From contig CAXUJK010000001.1 of the NCBI GenBank assembly GCA_964251385.1, positions 1,224,413 through 1,288,412 on the forward strand: a stretch of DNA of 64,000 nt, in the 5' to 3' direction. The translations under genes and the position numbers were made by a program. The notes beneath the pieces were generated by a model. The model worked only from the letters and a program-made list of their open reading frames with translations. It was not told the DNA's origin and made no database searches. The stretch is from CADCVW01 sp964251385. Lineage in GTDB: Bacteria; Pseudomonadota; Alphaproteobacteria; Sphingomonadales; Sphingomonadaceae. This document shows, in pieces, positions 47,998 to 56,840 of this stretch (position 1 is its first letter; the number at the start of each line of letters is the position of its first letter).

Positions 47998-48542
47998 CGG
48001 CTACGGGTCGCATGCTCCTCGTCGGGACGCCCGGCACCGAATTCCGCCTCGCCGCCGACATGGCGCGCGACGCGGGCACGGATGTCGTCATGGCGGACAC
48101 GCCCGCCGATGCGCTGGCACTTCTGCGTGCCGGCGATGTGCGGATGGTCATGATCGACGTCGAGACCGACGTTCCCGGCTTCATGGCTGCCTTGCGTGCC
48201 GCGAACTGCCATGTCCCCGTGCTCGCCTGCGGGATCGATGCACCCGCAACCGCCGCCGTCGCCGCGATCCGGGCGGGCGCGCGCGACTACGTGCCGCTAC
48301 CCCCCGACCGCGACCTCATCGCCGCCGCGATCGCCTCGGTCGACCTCGTCGCGTTCGTACCCGACTCGCTGGTCGGCCGCACCGTCGACGACGTCGAACG
48401 CGCGCTGATCCTGCAGACGCTGGCGAAATGCGGCGGCAACCGCACGGGCGCGTCGACGATCCTAGGCATTTCGGTCCGCACGATGCGCAACAAGTTGAAG
48501 ACGTTCATCGAGGCGGGCATCCCCGTCGCACCGGCTCTCTAG
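47994..48542 (+). CDS. FlbD-like regulator lacking the AAA+ domain
   Basis: This 182-residue protein has a receiver-like domain (1-118) that keeps an acceptor-position Asp55 in VMIDVETD but lacks the paired acidic residues after strand 1. It is joined directly to a Fis-type helix-turn-helix (131-172) with VGRTVDDVERALILQTLAKCGGNRTGASTILGISVRTMRNKL. That helix-turn-helix closely matches Caulobacter FlbD, but the roughly 240-residue sigma-54-contacting ATPase is absent and no frame remnant is visible. It probably binds DNA in flagellar promoters without activating sigma-54. Confidence 0.8.
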   Translation: MTATGRMLLVGTPGTEFRLAADMARDAGTDVVMADTPADALALLRAGDVRMVMIDVETDVPGFMAALRAANCHVPVLACGIDAPATAAVAAIRAGARDYVPLPPDRDLIAAAIASVDLVAFVPDSLVGRTVDDVERALILQTLAKCGGNRTGASTILGISVRTMRNKLKTFIEAGIPVAPAL

Positions 48543-48545
48543 AGC

Positions 48546-50615
48546 ATGAACGGGTTGTTCGCCCGCTTCGGCGTCGGCCGCGACATGGCGCTGGCGGGCG
48601 GGGTCATGGCGATTATCGCCATGCTCATCCTGCCGATGCCGGGCTGGATGCTCGATCTCGGGCTCGCCTTTTCCATTACATTGTCCGTGATGATCCTGAT
48701 GGTCGCCTTGTTCATCGACAAGCCGCTCCAGCTGTCCGCCTTCCCCACCATCCTGCTCATCGCGACGATGCTGCGGCTGGGCCTGAACCTCGCCTCCACC
48801 CGCCTGATCCTGGAACACGGCCACGAAGGCCCGGACGCGGCGGGCGGGGTGATCGCGGCGTTCGGCGAGTTCCTGGTCGGCGGGCAGACGGTCATCGGCC
48901 TCACCATCTTCTTCATCCTGGTCGTCATCAACTTCGTCGTCATCACCAAGGGCGCGGGGCGCATCGCGGAGGTCGCGGCGCGCTTCAGCCTCGATGCCAT
49001 GCCCGGCAAGCAGATGGCGATCGACGCGGACTTGTCGGCGGGCATGATCACCGAAGCCGACGCCAAGGAACGCCGGGCCGAGATCGAGGCCGAGGCCGGC
49101 TTCTACGGCGCGATGGACGGCGCGTCCAAGTTCGTGAAGGGCGACGCGGTCGCGGGGCTGCTGATCACCGCGATCAACGTGCTTGTCGGGCTGATCATGG
49201 GCGTCGCGATCCATGGCGTGCCGTTCGGCGAAGCGTTCCACAGCTACACGCTGCTCACCGTCGGCGACGGGCTGGTCAGCCAGATTCCGGCGCTGATCGT
49301 GTCGGTCGCGGCGGGACTTCTGGTGTCGAAGGGCGGGGTCGTCGGGAAGACGGGCGCGGCACTCGGCGACCAGCTTGGCCGCTATCCCAAGGCGTTCGGC
49401 ATGGTGTCGTTCATGATGGGGGCGCTCGCGATCATGCCGGGCCTGCCGTTCGCGCCGTTCGCCGTTTTTTCGGCAGGCGCGGGTTGGGCGGCGTGGAAGC
49501 TCAGCCGGACCGCCGACGCGAAGGTGGCGCAGGAGCGGCTCGACGTCGCAGCCACCCAAGCCGCCGAACCGCACCCCGAAGAACCGATCTCGCGCACGCT
49601 CGCGATCGACGCGGTGCGGATCGAGATCGGCTACGCGCTCCTCCCCATCATCAACGACGCGCAACGCGAGCCGCGCCTCGACGATCAGGTCCGCGCGCTC
49701 CGGCGTCAGATGGCCACCGACTACGGCTTCGTGCTGCCGTCCGTCCGCATCATCGACAACATGGCGCTGCAGCCCAACGAGTATATCGTCTTCATCAAGG
49801 AAACGGAGGCGGCGCGCGGCGACATCCGGCTCGACAAGCTGCTCGTCATCAACCCGAGCGGCGACAATGCGGGCATCCCGGGCGAGGCGACGCGCGAGCC
49901 GGTGTTCAACCTGCCAGCGCTCTGGGTCGACCGCGAGCTGCGTGACGAGGCGGGCCTGCGCGGGCTGACTGTGGTCGATTGCGGAACGATCATCACCACG
50001 CATTTGACCGAGCTGGTCAAGGACAACATTGCGGATTTGCTAAGCTACACCGAGACGCAGAAGCTTCTCAACGAGGTCCATAAAGAGTCGGAAAAGCTGG
50101 TCGCCGACATCGTACCGGGAAAAATCTCGATCTCGGGCGTCCAACGCATCCTTCAGAACCTGCTCGCGGAAGGCATATCAATCCGCGACATCCCCACCAT
50201 CCTCGAGGGCATCGCCGAGGCCGCGCCCGCGACCGCCAACCTGACGCAGATCACCGAACATGTCCGCGGCCGCCTCGCGCGGCAGATATCGGCGCAGCAA
50301 TCGCGCGACGGGTCGATCCCGATCGTGACATTGTCGGGCGAATGGGACGCGGCGTTCGCGGACAGCATCGTGGGCGCGGGCGACGACCGGCAGCTCGCGA
50401 TGGCCCCGTCCGCGCTCCACGCCTTCATCGCCGCCGTTCGGGAAACGCTCGATCGGCTGGCGGCGCAGGGAGACATCCCGTGCCTCCTCACCAACCCCGC
50501 GATCCGCCCGTTCGTGCGATCGATCGTCGAACGCGTGCGTCCGGCGACGGTCGTCCTGTCGCAGAACGAGATCCACGCCCGCGCCAGGGTGCGCGCGCTC
50601 GGCACGATTGGCTAG
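48546..50615 (+). CDS. flhA: Flagellar export gate protein FlhA
   Basis: This 689-residue protein has eight membrane helices in the first 320 residues with the signatures TILLIATMLRLGLNLASTRLIL and RIAEVAARFSLDAMPGKQMAIDADL, then a cytoplasmic ring domain ending PATVVLSQNEI. It forms the export gate nonamer that docks substrates and chaperones. It lies 3 bases after the FlbD-like gene. Length is normal. Confidence 0.96.
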   Translation: MNGLFARFGVGRDMALAGGVMAIIAMLILPMPGWMLDLGLAFSITLSVMILMVALFIDKPLQLSAFPTILLIATMLRLGLNLASTRLILEHGHEGPDAAGGVIAAFGEFLVGGQTVIGLTIFFILVVINFVVITKGAGRIAEVAARFSLDAMPGKQMAIDADLSAGMITEADAKERRAEIEAEAGFYGAMDGASKFVKGDAVAGLLITAINVLVGLIMGVAIHGVPFGEAFHSYTLLTVGDGLVSQIPALIVSVAAGLLVSKGGVVGKTGAALGDQLGRYPKAFGMVSFMMGALAIMPGLPFAPFAVFSAGAGWAAWKLSRTADAKVAQERLDVAATQAAEPHPEEPISRTLAIDAVRIEIGYALLPIINDAQREPRLDDQVRALRRQMATDYGFVLPSVRIIDNMALQPNEYIVFIKETEAARGDIRLDKLLVINPSGDNAGIPGEATREPVFNLPALWVDRELRDEAGLRGLTVVDCGTIITTHLTELVKDNIADLLSYTETQKLLNEVHKESEKLVADIVPGKISISGVQRILQNLLAEGISIRDIPTILEGIAEAAPATANLTQITEHVRGRLARQISAQQSRDGSIPIVTLSGEWDAAFADSIVGAGDDRQLAMAPSALHAFIAAVRETLDRLAAQGDIPCLLTNPAIRPFVRSIVERVRPATVVLSQNEIHARARVRALGTIG

Positions 50616-50641
50616 GCGCGCCGCGGCCCCGTCGCCTCGCC

Positions 50642-50647
50642 TATAAT
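50642..50647 (+). promoter_or_regulatory. TATAAT box of fliK-flgD
   Basis: CGCCTATAATGAAG lies 33 bases before the fliK ATG. CGGCACGATTGGCTAG, about 25 bases further upstream inside flhA, may be a degenerate copy of the GGCAAA motif. Confidence 0.4.
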
Positions 50648-50680
50648 GAAGACGAGTTGTTCACCGGGACAAGGCCTTAG

Positions 50681-51910
50681 ATGACGATTGCAGCAGCGAA
50701 CTTCCTGGCCGTTCTTTCGGGCGCTGCTCCGGCCGCGGGCGCGGTGCCGATCCCGGCCGAGGGGTTCTCCGCCGCGATCGGGACGGCGCTGACCGATCCT
50801 GTCGCGGAGCCGCTCCCGGGCAACGCCACCCCTCCCGTGCTCGCGACGGAGCTCGTGAGCGAAGCGGCGCTCGTCGTCGGTAAACCCGTTCCGCGCGCGC
50901 AGACGGATTGCATCGTCGCGCCTGACCCGGCCCAGCCGGAAACAGCGCTGGACGCCCCTGCTCCCGCCGAGCCGCCCGCCGTCAAACCGCACGACCCGGA
51001 CCAGCCCACGATCTACGCGCCGCCGGCACCCGACGCCGAGCCGCGGCTCACGGTGTCTTCCGAAGACCTCCCGCTCGCCGAGCCGGAGATCGCAGCCGAA
51101 GACCTTTTCGGATGTGTCATGGCACCGGAACCGGCCGTGTCGGAGCCTGTCGAGGCGGCGCTGTCTCCGGTGGCCGCGCTTTGGGTGCCACAGGCGAAGG
51201 GCGTTCCGCCCGCAACCGTTGCGCCGGAGAGCATCGACATCGCGCAAACCTTGCCGCCGACGCCACGTCCCCGGCAGACCACCGAAGCCCCCGTCGAAGT
51301 CACGCACGGGTCGGCTGCATCGCCGGGCGCACCCGCTTTTGCCGAGCGCATGGCAACCGCGGCTGCTCCGCCACCCGCAGGCGCAGGCCCCGCCCACGTC
51401 CAACCCGCACCGTTCGACATGCGACCCGCCGCCGTTGCCGCCGAGCCCGCATCCCGCGCCGCGCCGCGCGATCAGCCGACCGTCAACGCGCGGTCCGGAC
51501 AGATCGGCCGCGAGATGGGGGTGGAGATCGCGCGCCATCTGTCCGCCGGCGGCGAGGCGCTCACCGTGCGCCTCAACCCCGCCGAGATGGGCCGCATCGA
51601 GGTGCGCCTGTCGTTCGACGAAGGCGGGACCCTGCGCGCCGTCGTTGCGGCGGAAAGCGCGGCCGCGCTCGACATGCTGCGCCGCGACTCCGCCGACCTG
51701 GGCCGGGCGCTGACCGACGCGGGCGTCCGCGCCGACGCAGGCAGCTTTCGCTTCGACAGCCGGTCCGGCGGCGGCGAAGGCGGTCAGTTCTGGCAGCGTC
51801 AGCAACAAAGCGCCCGACAACGTGGAAACGCGGCGGCCGACGACCTGCACACCGCCGAACCCGTCTACCGCCCCTTGCGCGCCTTAGGCCGCGTCGACCT
51901 CATGGCCTGA
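50681..51910 (+). CDS. fliK: Flagellar hook-length control protein FliK
   Basis: This 409-residue protein has a long Pro/Ala-rich disordered N-terminal part (to about 270), as in molecular rulers, and the C-terminal FliK domain GGEALTVRLNPAEMGRIEVRLSFDEGGTLRAVVAAESAAALDML-type. It measures the hook and triggers the FlhB switch. ATG with a GGGACAAGG site. It forms an operon with flgD. Confidence 0.9.
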   Translation: MTIAAANFLAVLSGAAPAAGAVPIPAEGFSAAIGTALTDPVAEPLPGNATPPVLATELVSEAALVVGKPVPRAQTDCIVAPDPAQPETALDAPAPAEPPAVKPHDPDQPTIYAPPAPDAEPRLTVSSEDLPLAEPEIAAEDLFGCVMAPEPAVSEPVEAALSPVAALWVPQAKGVPPATVAPESIDIAQTLPPTPRPRQTTEAPVEVTHGSAASPGAPAFAERMATAAAPPPAGAGPAHVQPAPFDMRPAAVAAEPASRAAPRDQPTVNARSGQIGREMGVEIARHLSAGGEALTVRLNPAEMGRIEVRLSFDEGGTLRAVVAAESAAALDMLRRDSADLGRALTDAGVRADAGSFRFDSRSGGGEGGQFWQRQQQSARQRGNAAADDLHTAEPVYRPLRALGRVDLMA

Positions 51911-51921
51911 AGGAAACTCGC

Positions 51922-52599
51922 ATGCCCGCCGTCACACCCGCCACGCAGCTCCAGACACCCGTTACGCCCGGCAATCCCGCGCTGCTGACTCCGGCGTCGA
52001 GGACCTCGGCCGACTTCAACATGTTCCTCAAACTGCTGACCACGCAGATGCAGAACCAGGATCCGCTCGATCCGATGGACACGTCCGAATACACCAACCA
52101 ACTCGTCCAGTTCAGCCAGGTCGAACAGACGCTCCAGCAGACAGGAACCTTGAAGGAAATCCTGTCGCGCCTGACGACGGACGGCATGGCGCAGGCGTCC
52201 GCGTTCATCGGGCGCGAGGCGCAGTTCGCATCGCCTGTATCGGGGCTGTCCGCCACCGAGCCCGCGACGTGGGGTTACACCACCGCGCGGCCCGCGGCGT
52301 CGATGGTCGCGACGATCACGGATGCACGGGGCGCGGTCGTGGACGTGCGGACGCTCGAGGCTGACGGCACCGGCCGCTTTGCGTGGAACGGCCGCCTCGC
52401 CAACGGCGCGCGGGCCCCGGCGGGCGCGTACAGCCTGTCGCTGACCGCCGCCGACGCGGGCGGCACCGCGGTGCCCGCGACGGTCAGCAGCATCGGAACG
52501 GTGGACGAAGTCTTGACGGCCAACGGCGCGGTCAGCCTCGGGGTCAACGGCGTGCAGCTTCCGGCGAGCGCCCTGATCCGCGTGTCTCAAGCGGGTTAA
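51922..52599 (+). CDS. flgD: Flagellar hook capping protein FlgD
   Basis: This 225-residue scaffold has the N-terminal signature FLKLLTTQMQNQDPLDPMDTSEYTNQLVQFSQVEQ near 34-66, then Fn3/tudor-like beta domains with FAWNGRLANGARAPAGAYSLSLTA. It caps the growing hook. AAGGA precedes the ATG, 11 bases after fliK. It ends the flagellar island. Confidence 0.95.
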   Translation: MPAVTPATQLQTPVTPGNPALLTPASRTSADFNMFLKLLTTQMQNQDPLDPMDTSEYTNQLVQFSQVEQTLQQTGTLKEILSRLTTDGMAQASAFIGREAQFASPVSGLSATEPATWGYTTARPAASMVATITDARGAVVDVRTLEADGTGRFAWNGRLANGARAPAGAYSLSLTAADAGGTAVPATVSSIGTVDEVLTANGAVSLGVNGVQLPASALIRVSQAG

Positions 52600-52952
52600 G
52601 CCCGCGCGTTGATCTCGATCAGATTGCCGCTCGGGTCCGCGATCATCAGCTTGGCGCGACCACCCGGCGCGTCCGCCGCCTCGATGCACCGCGACAAGGT
52701 GCGTCCCTGCCCCACGAGCCGGTCGCGTATCCGCAGCCAATCCGCGATCGGCACGACCGCTCCCCAATGCATCTCGCGCCGTGCCGCCGCCGTCACGTCG
52801 GACCCGGTCCGGTCGTGCAGCGTGACCTGCGCGCCGAACAGCATGACGTTGGCGACACCGGGACCAAGTTCGACCAGCTCCGCCTCGAACGCCGACCGGT
52901 AGAAGTCGAGACAATCGTCGAAGCGTTCGACGGGCAGCGACAGATCGAACAT
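52596..52952 (-). CDS. VOC (glyoxalase-fold) family protein
   Basis: This 118-residue protein is a single pair of beta-alpha-beta modules: LPVERFDDCLDFYRSAFEAELVELG at the start and AKLMIADPSGNLIEINARA at the end, typical of vicinal-oxygen-chelate proteins. The classical His and Glu metal ligands are only partly visible (E in LIEINA). Substrate unknown. It converges on flgD with stops overlapping by 4 bases. Confidence 0.75.
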   Translation of the reverse strand: MFDLSLPVERFDDCLDFYRSAFEAELVELGPGVANVMLFGAQVTLHDRTGSDVTAAARREMHWGAVVPIADWLRIRDRLVGQGRTLSRCIEAADAPGGRAKLMIADPSGNLIEINARA

Positions 52953-53056
52953 CGCGTCTCCTTTTCCGGGTGACGAATGTCACCCGCCGCGCGTGACATC
53001 GCGCACTGACGCCCCGCCGCCGCGTGCCGCAATAAGGGCTCCGGTAACAAGGGGCG

Positions 53057-53971
53057 ATGATCATGAGCTTCGACGAACAATCGGTGTGCGCATTGCGGAA
53101 CATCGGCAAGACGCTCGGCGGGAGGGTCGTTCTGGACAGGCTCGACCTGGCGATCGCTTCGGGCGCGGTGACCGCGCTGCTGGGGGCGAACGGCGCGGGC
53201 AAGACGACCGCGGTGGGCGTGCTGACCGGACGGCTCGCCGCCGACGCGGGCGACGTGCGCGTCTTCGGGCTCGACCCCAAGCGACCGGCCGCGCGTGCCC
53301 GCATGGGGGTGATGCTGCAGGCGGCGGGGTTGCCGGAGACGCTGACCGTCGGCGAGCTGGTGGCCCTGCAATCGGGTTATTACCGGGTGCCGCGGCCGTT
53401 GGACGAGACGCTGGGCCTTGCCGGCCTCGGTGACCTGCGGACCCGTCGTTGCGGGGCTTTGTCGGGCGGGCAGGCGCGACGCGTACAATATGCGCTGGCG
53501 ATTTGCGGGCGGCCCGACCTGCTCGTGCTGGACGAGCCGACCGTCGGCATGGACCGCGAAGCTCGGCTCGCTCTGTGGGCCACGGTGCGCGAAATGGCAA
53601 ACGGGGGCGCGGCGGTGCTGCTGACGACGCATGCGCTGGACGAGGCGGACGCGCTCGCCGACCGTATCCTGGTCATGGCCGAAGGGCGCATCCGCGCGGA
53701 CGACACGCCAGCCGCGATTCGGTCGCGCGTCGCGCAAACATCGATCCGATGCCGTACGACGTGTCCCGACGCGGTGCTGCGCGCCTTGCCCGCCGTGCGC
53801 GGCGTCGAGCGCGCGGGCGCGGAAACGCGGCTGTTGTCGGCGGATGCGACCGCGACCGCCCGCGCCCTGCTCGCCGCCGACCCGACGCTCGCCGACCTGC
53901 GCATCGTCGATGCGACGCTGGACGACGCCTTTGCTCAACTCGTCACCGAACCGACAGGGATCGCCGCATGA
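53057..53971 (+). CDS. ABC exporter ATP-binding protein
   Basis: This 304-residue ATPase has Walker A LLGANGAGKTTA, signature LSGGQARRVQYALAI, Walker B LLVLDEPTVGMD and switch His in TTHALDEAD. It heads a four-gene operon with a permease and a DesK/DesR pair, an arrangement where the two-component system often controls or is controlled by the exporter. The first of two close ATGs is chosen for the AAGGGGCG site. Confidence 0.87.
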   Translation: MIMSFDEQSVCALRNIGKTLGGRVVLDRLDLAIASGAVTALLGANGAGKTTAVGVLTGRLAADAGDVRVFGLDPKRPAARARMGVMLQAAGLPETLTVGELVALQSGYYRVPRPLDETLGLAGLGDLRTRRCGALSGGQARRVQYALAICGRPDLLVLDEPTVGMDREARLALWATVREMANGGAAVLLTTHALDEADALADRILVMAEGRIRADDTPAAIRSRVAQTSIRCRTTCPDAVLRALPAVRGVERAGAETRLLSADATATARALLAADPTLADLRIVDATLDDAFAQLVTEPTGIAA

Positions 53972-54735
53972 ACGCCACCGCCACCATCCCCGAACCGGCC
54001 GCGCTCACCGGAGTCTACCTGCGGGAAAGCGGGGCGGAGGTCCTCAAGTCCTGGCGGTTGCCGCAGTTCATCCTGCCGACGGTTATTACGCCGGCCGCGT
54101 TCTACGCGCTGTTCACGCTGGCGCTGCAGACGCCGACCCCGGCCCGCGCCGCGGCCAACCTGGCTGCGTACGGCGTGTTCGCCGCGATCGGGCCGTCGCT
54201 GTTCGGCTTCGGCGCGGGCGTCGCGATGGAGCGCGAACAGGGCCTGATCGAAATGAAGCGCGTGTCGCCCATGCCGATCGGCGCGTTCATCACCGGAAAG
54301 CTCGCCGCCGCTTGCCTCGTCACCGCCGCCGCGCTTGCACTCATCTACGCGGCGTCGGTCGTCGCGGGCGTGCGGCTGGAGCCGGGACAATGGCTCGGGC
54401 TTCTCGCGCTGCATCTGGCCAGCGTCGTGCCTTTCGCGCTGATAGGCCTGGGCATCGGCATGCGGCTCGGCGGCAAAGGAGCCGTCGGCGTCGCCAACGC
54501 GCTCTTCCTCGGGTTCGCCGTCATCGGCGGCCTGTGGATCCCGTCGATGGCGCTGCCGGGATGGATGCAGGCGATCGGGCAGTTTACGCCGTCCTTCCAC
54601 CTCGGCCAGATCGCCAACGCGATCGTCGGCGCGCCGATGATGGGGACGGTTTTGGCGCACGTCGCGGCCACCGTCGCGATCACGGCCGCGGCCGGGCTGT
54701 TCGCCTGGTCCGGCTGGCGGCGCAGTCCGGCTTGA
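53968..54735 (+). CDS. ABC-2 type exporter permease
   Basis: This 255-residue membrane protein has six helices and conserved ABC-2 features (VLKSWRLPQFILPTVITP at the start, MEREQGLIEMKRVSPMPIGAF in the middle, and the last periplasmic segment ALPGWMQAIGQFTPSFHLGQIANAIVG). It overlaps the ATPase gene (ATGA), so the two form one exporter. Related DesK-linked exporters move drugs, peptides or lipids; the cargo here is unknown. Confidence 0.82.
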   Translation: MNATATIPEPAALTGVYLRESGAEVLKSWRLPQFILPTVITPAAFYALFTLALQTPTPARAAANLAAYGVFAAIGPSLFGFGAGVAMEREQGLIEMKRVSPMPIGAFITGKLAAACLVTAAALALIYAASVVAGVRLEPGQWLGLLALHLASVVPFALIGLGIGMRLGGKGAVGVANALFLGFAVIGGLWIPSMALPGWMQAIGQFTPSFHLGQIANAIVGAPMMGTVLAHVAATVAITAAAGLFAWSGWRRSPA

Positions 54736-54742
54736 CGCGCGC

Positions 54743-55852
54743 ATGCTCGCGGCGGACGGTGGCGCGATGAACGTTTCGGCCCAAGCACCCGCATGGCGTC
54801 GCGCGCTCGGCGTGGACGGGCCGTGGCTGTGGCTCGTCTATCTGCCGCTGTACGCGCTGCCGTGGTTCTGGGCCGCGCCGTCGACCAGGACGCTCGTCGC
54901 GTCCGCGATCGGCATCGGACTGTTCCTGCCCGTCTATCTCGTCGGCTCGTTCTTCTCGGGCAGGCGGCTTGCGATCGCCGCCGTCGCCGTTCTCCTGATC
55001 GGACTGGCGCTGGGCCCGTGGGGCGGCAATTGGACGGTGGTCACGATCTACGCGTCGGCCATGGCCGCGCGCGTCCGCCCCGCCCGCACCGCCACGCTCA
55101 TGCTGGCAAGCTTCGCGATCCTGACCGCGCTCGGCGGCATCGTGCTCGGCCAGCCCTGGTGGTTTTGGACGATGGGCATCGGCTTCGGCATCATGGTCGG
55201 GATCGCCACGATGGCGAGCGAGGCGATGCGCGACGCCAACGCCGCGCTGATCGCCGCGCAGGACGAGGTGCGCCAGCTCGGCCGCATTGCCGAACGCGAG
55301 CGCATCGCGCGCGACCTGCACGACTTGATCGGGCGCACGCTGACGCTGGTGGCGCTCAAGGCCGATCTGGCCGCGCGGCTGCTTCCGGTCGATCAGCAGC
55401 GCGCGACCGACGAACTGGCCGGGATCGCCACGGCCGCGCGCCAAGGGTTGGCGGAGGTGCGCGCGACGCTGTCCGGCATGGCGGGAACGTCGCTCGCGCG
55501 CGAAGTCGAGTCGTCGCGCAACGCGCTCGCCGCCGCCGGCATCGCCGCGGAGATCGAAGGCGACCCGGGCGCGGTCGCCGACGGGTCCGCCGCGATCCTG
55601 GCCATGACGCTGCGCGAGGCGGTGACCAACGTCATCCGCCACGCCGAAGCGACCAATTGCCGCGTCGCGTTGCACTCCGACCCCGCCGAGACGCGTCTCC
55701 TGGTCAGCGACGACGGCGTCGGGCGCGGCTTCGTCGAAGGCCAGGGACTTGGCGGAATGCGCCAACGCCTCGTCGCCGCCGGCGGGCGGCTCGAGCTGAC
55801 GCAAGGGTCGGACGGCACCCGGCTGGAGGCGGCGGTGCCGGCGCGCGCGTGA
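54743..55852 (+). CDS. DesK-type sensor histidine kinase
   Basis: This 369-residue protein has about five membrane helices (30-160), then the HisKA_3 phospho-acceptor motif AERERIARDLHDLIGRTL with His193 and an ATPase domain (LREAVTNVIRHAEATNCRV, then DDGVGRGFVEGQGLGGMRQRL). It matches DesK/LiaS-type kinases that sense membrane state. An ATG eight codons downstream is an alternative start. It overlaps the regulator gene by 4 bases. Confidence 0.86.
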   Translation: MLAADGGAMNVSAQAPAWRRALGVDGPWLWLVYLPLYALPWFWAAPSTRTLVASAIGIGLFLPVYLVGSFFSGRRLAIAAVAVLLIGLALGPWGGNWTVVTIYASAMAARVRPARTATLMLASFAILTALGGIVLGQPWWFWTMGIGFGIMVGIATMASEAMRDANAALIAAQDEVRQLGRIAERERIARDLHDLIGRTLTLVALKADLAARLLPVDQQRATDELAGIATAARQGLAEVRATLSGMAGTSLAREVESSRNALAAAGIAAEIEGDPGAVADGSAAILAMTLREAVTNVIRHAEATNCRVALHSDPAETRLLVSDDGVGRGFVEGQGLGGMRQRLVAAGGRLELTQGSDGTRLEAAVPARA

Positions 55853-56454
55853 TCCGCATCGTCGTGGCGGAGGATCAGGCGCTGGTGCTCGGCGCGCTGG
55901 CGTCGCTGCTGGAGCTGGAGCCGGACATGCAGGTCGTCGGGCGCGCGACCGACGGCGCGGCCGCGCTCGACCTCGTGGCCACGCTCGCCCCCGACATCCT
56001 CGTGTCGGACATCGAGATGCCGGGCATGACCGGGCTCGACGTCGCGCAAGCCGTCGCGGACGCGAAAAGTCGCACGAGAATCCTGATCGTGACGACGTTC
56101 GGGCGCGCGGGCTATCTTCGCCGCGCGCTGGATGCGGGCGTACGCGGCTACCTGCTCAAGGACACGCCCGCGGGCGAGCTCGCCGACGCGATCCGCCGGG
56201 TCGCCGCGGGCGGCCGCGCGATCGCGCCCGAACTCGCCGCCGCCGCGTGGGATACGCCCGCCGACCCGTTGACCGACCGCGAACGCGCGGCTTTGCGGCT
56301 CGCGGAGGAAGGCCTGTCCAACAAGGACATCGGACGAAAACTCGACCTGTCGCCCGGCACCGTGCGGAACTACCTATCCGAAGCCGCCGGAAAACTCGGC
56401 GCAGGCAACCGAGTGGAGGCCAGCCGCGTCGCCCGCGCGAACGGCTGGCTTTAG
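55849..56454 (+). CDS. DesR/NarL-type response regulator
   Basis: This 201-residue regulator has a receiver with acidic residues in VVAEDQ, phospho-acceptor Asp54 in LVSDIEMPG and Lys in LLKDTPAG. A LuxR-type helix-turn-helix contains LTDRERAALRLAEEGLSNKDIGRKLDLSPGTVRNYLSEA. GTG start overlapping the kinase stop. It is the cognate partner of the adjacent DesK-type kinase. Confidence 0.88.
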   Translation: MIRIVVAEDQALVLGALASLLELEPDMQVVGRATDGAAALDLVATLAPDILVSDIEMPGMTGLDVAQAVADAKSRTRILIVTTFGRAGYLRRALDAGVRGYLLKDTPAGELADAIRRVAAGGRAIAPELAAAAWDTPADPLTDRERAALRLAEEGLSNKDIGRKLDLSPGTVRNYLSEAAGKLGAGNRVEASRVARANGWL

Positions 56455-56840
56455 GCCGGAACCGCCTCGCCTCGGCGGGTCATCTTCTCCAAATTGGCCG
56501 CCCGGCGCGCCTGCGCCGCGGGGCTGATCCGACTCGGCGACCAGTCGAGGCCTGTGTCCGCCGATACGTGGACGTCCGTGACTCCCGACAAACCCATGAT
56601 CCGCCGCTTGGCCTCGACATGGAAGAAGCCGATCATGTGGCAGAAGGGCGAAGTCAGTCGCAGGCGGATATCGACCCTGCCATCATCGCCGATCTCCACC
56701 GTGTCGACCAACCCCATTTCGTCGAGCCCCATGGGCACCCCGCTGGCGAGGCTGCACGGATCCTTGATCTGATCGAGCTCGGTCAGGATCCGTGCGTGCA
56801 GGTCGGTCGCGACCCCTCGCTCAGGCGTAGATGGTATCAT
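56451..56840 (-). CDS. MIP18 family (DUF59) metal-sulfur assembly protein
   Basis: This 129-residue protein has the DUF59 core LHARILTELDQIKDPCSLASGVPMGLDEMGLV and the reactive-Cys segment LTSPFCHMIGFFHVEAKRRIMGLSGV. MIP18-type proteins help insert iron-sulfur or other metal centres. It overlaps the amidohydrolase gene by 20 bases. As I recall, this pair also occurs beside binuclear-iron monooxygenase genes in actinobacteria; no such oxygenase is in the window. Confidence 0.8.
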   Translation of the reverse strand: MIPSTPERGVATDLHARILTELDQIKDPCSLASGVPMGLDEMGLVDTVEIGDDGRVDIRLRLTSPFCHMIGFFHVEAKRRIMGLSGVTDVHVSADTGLDWSPSRISPAAQARRAANLEKMTRRGEAVPA

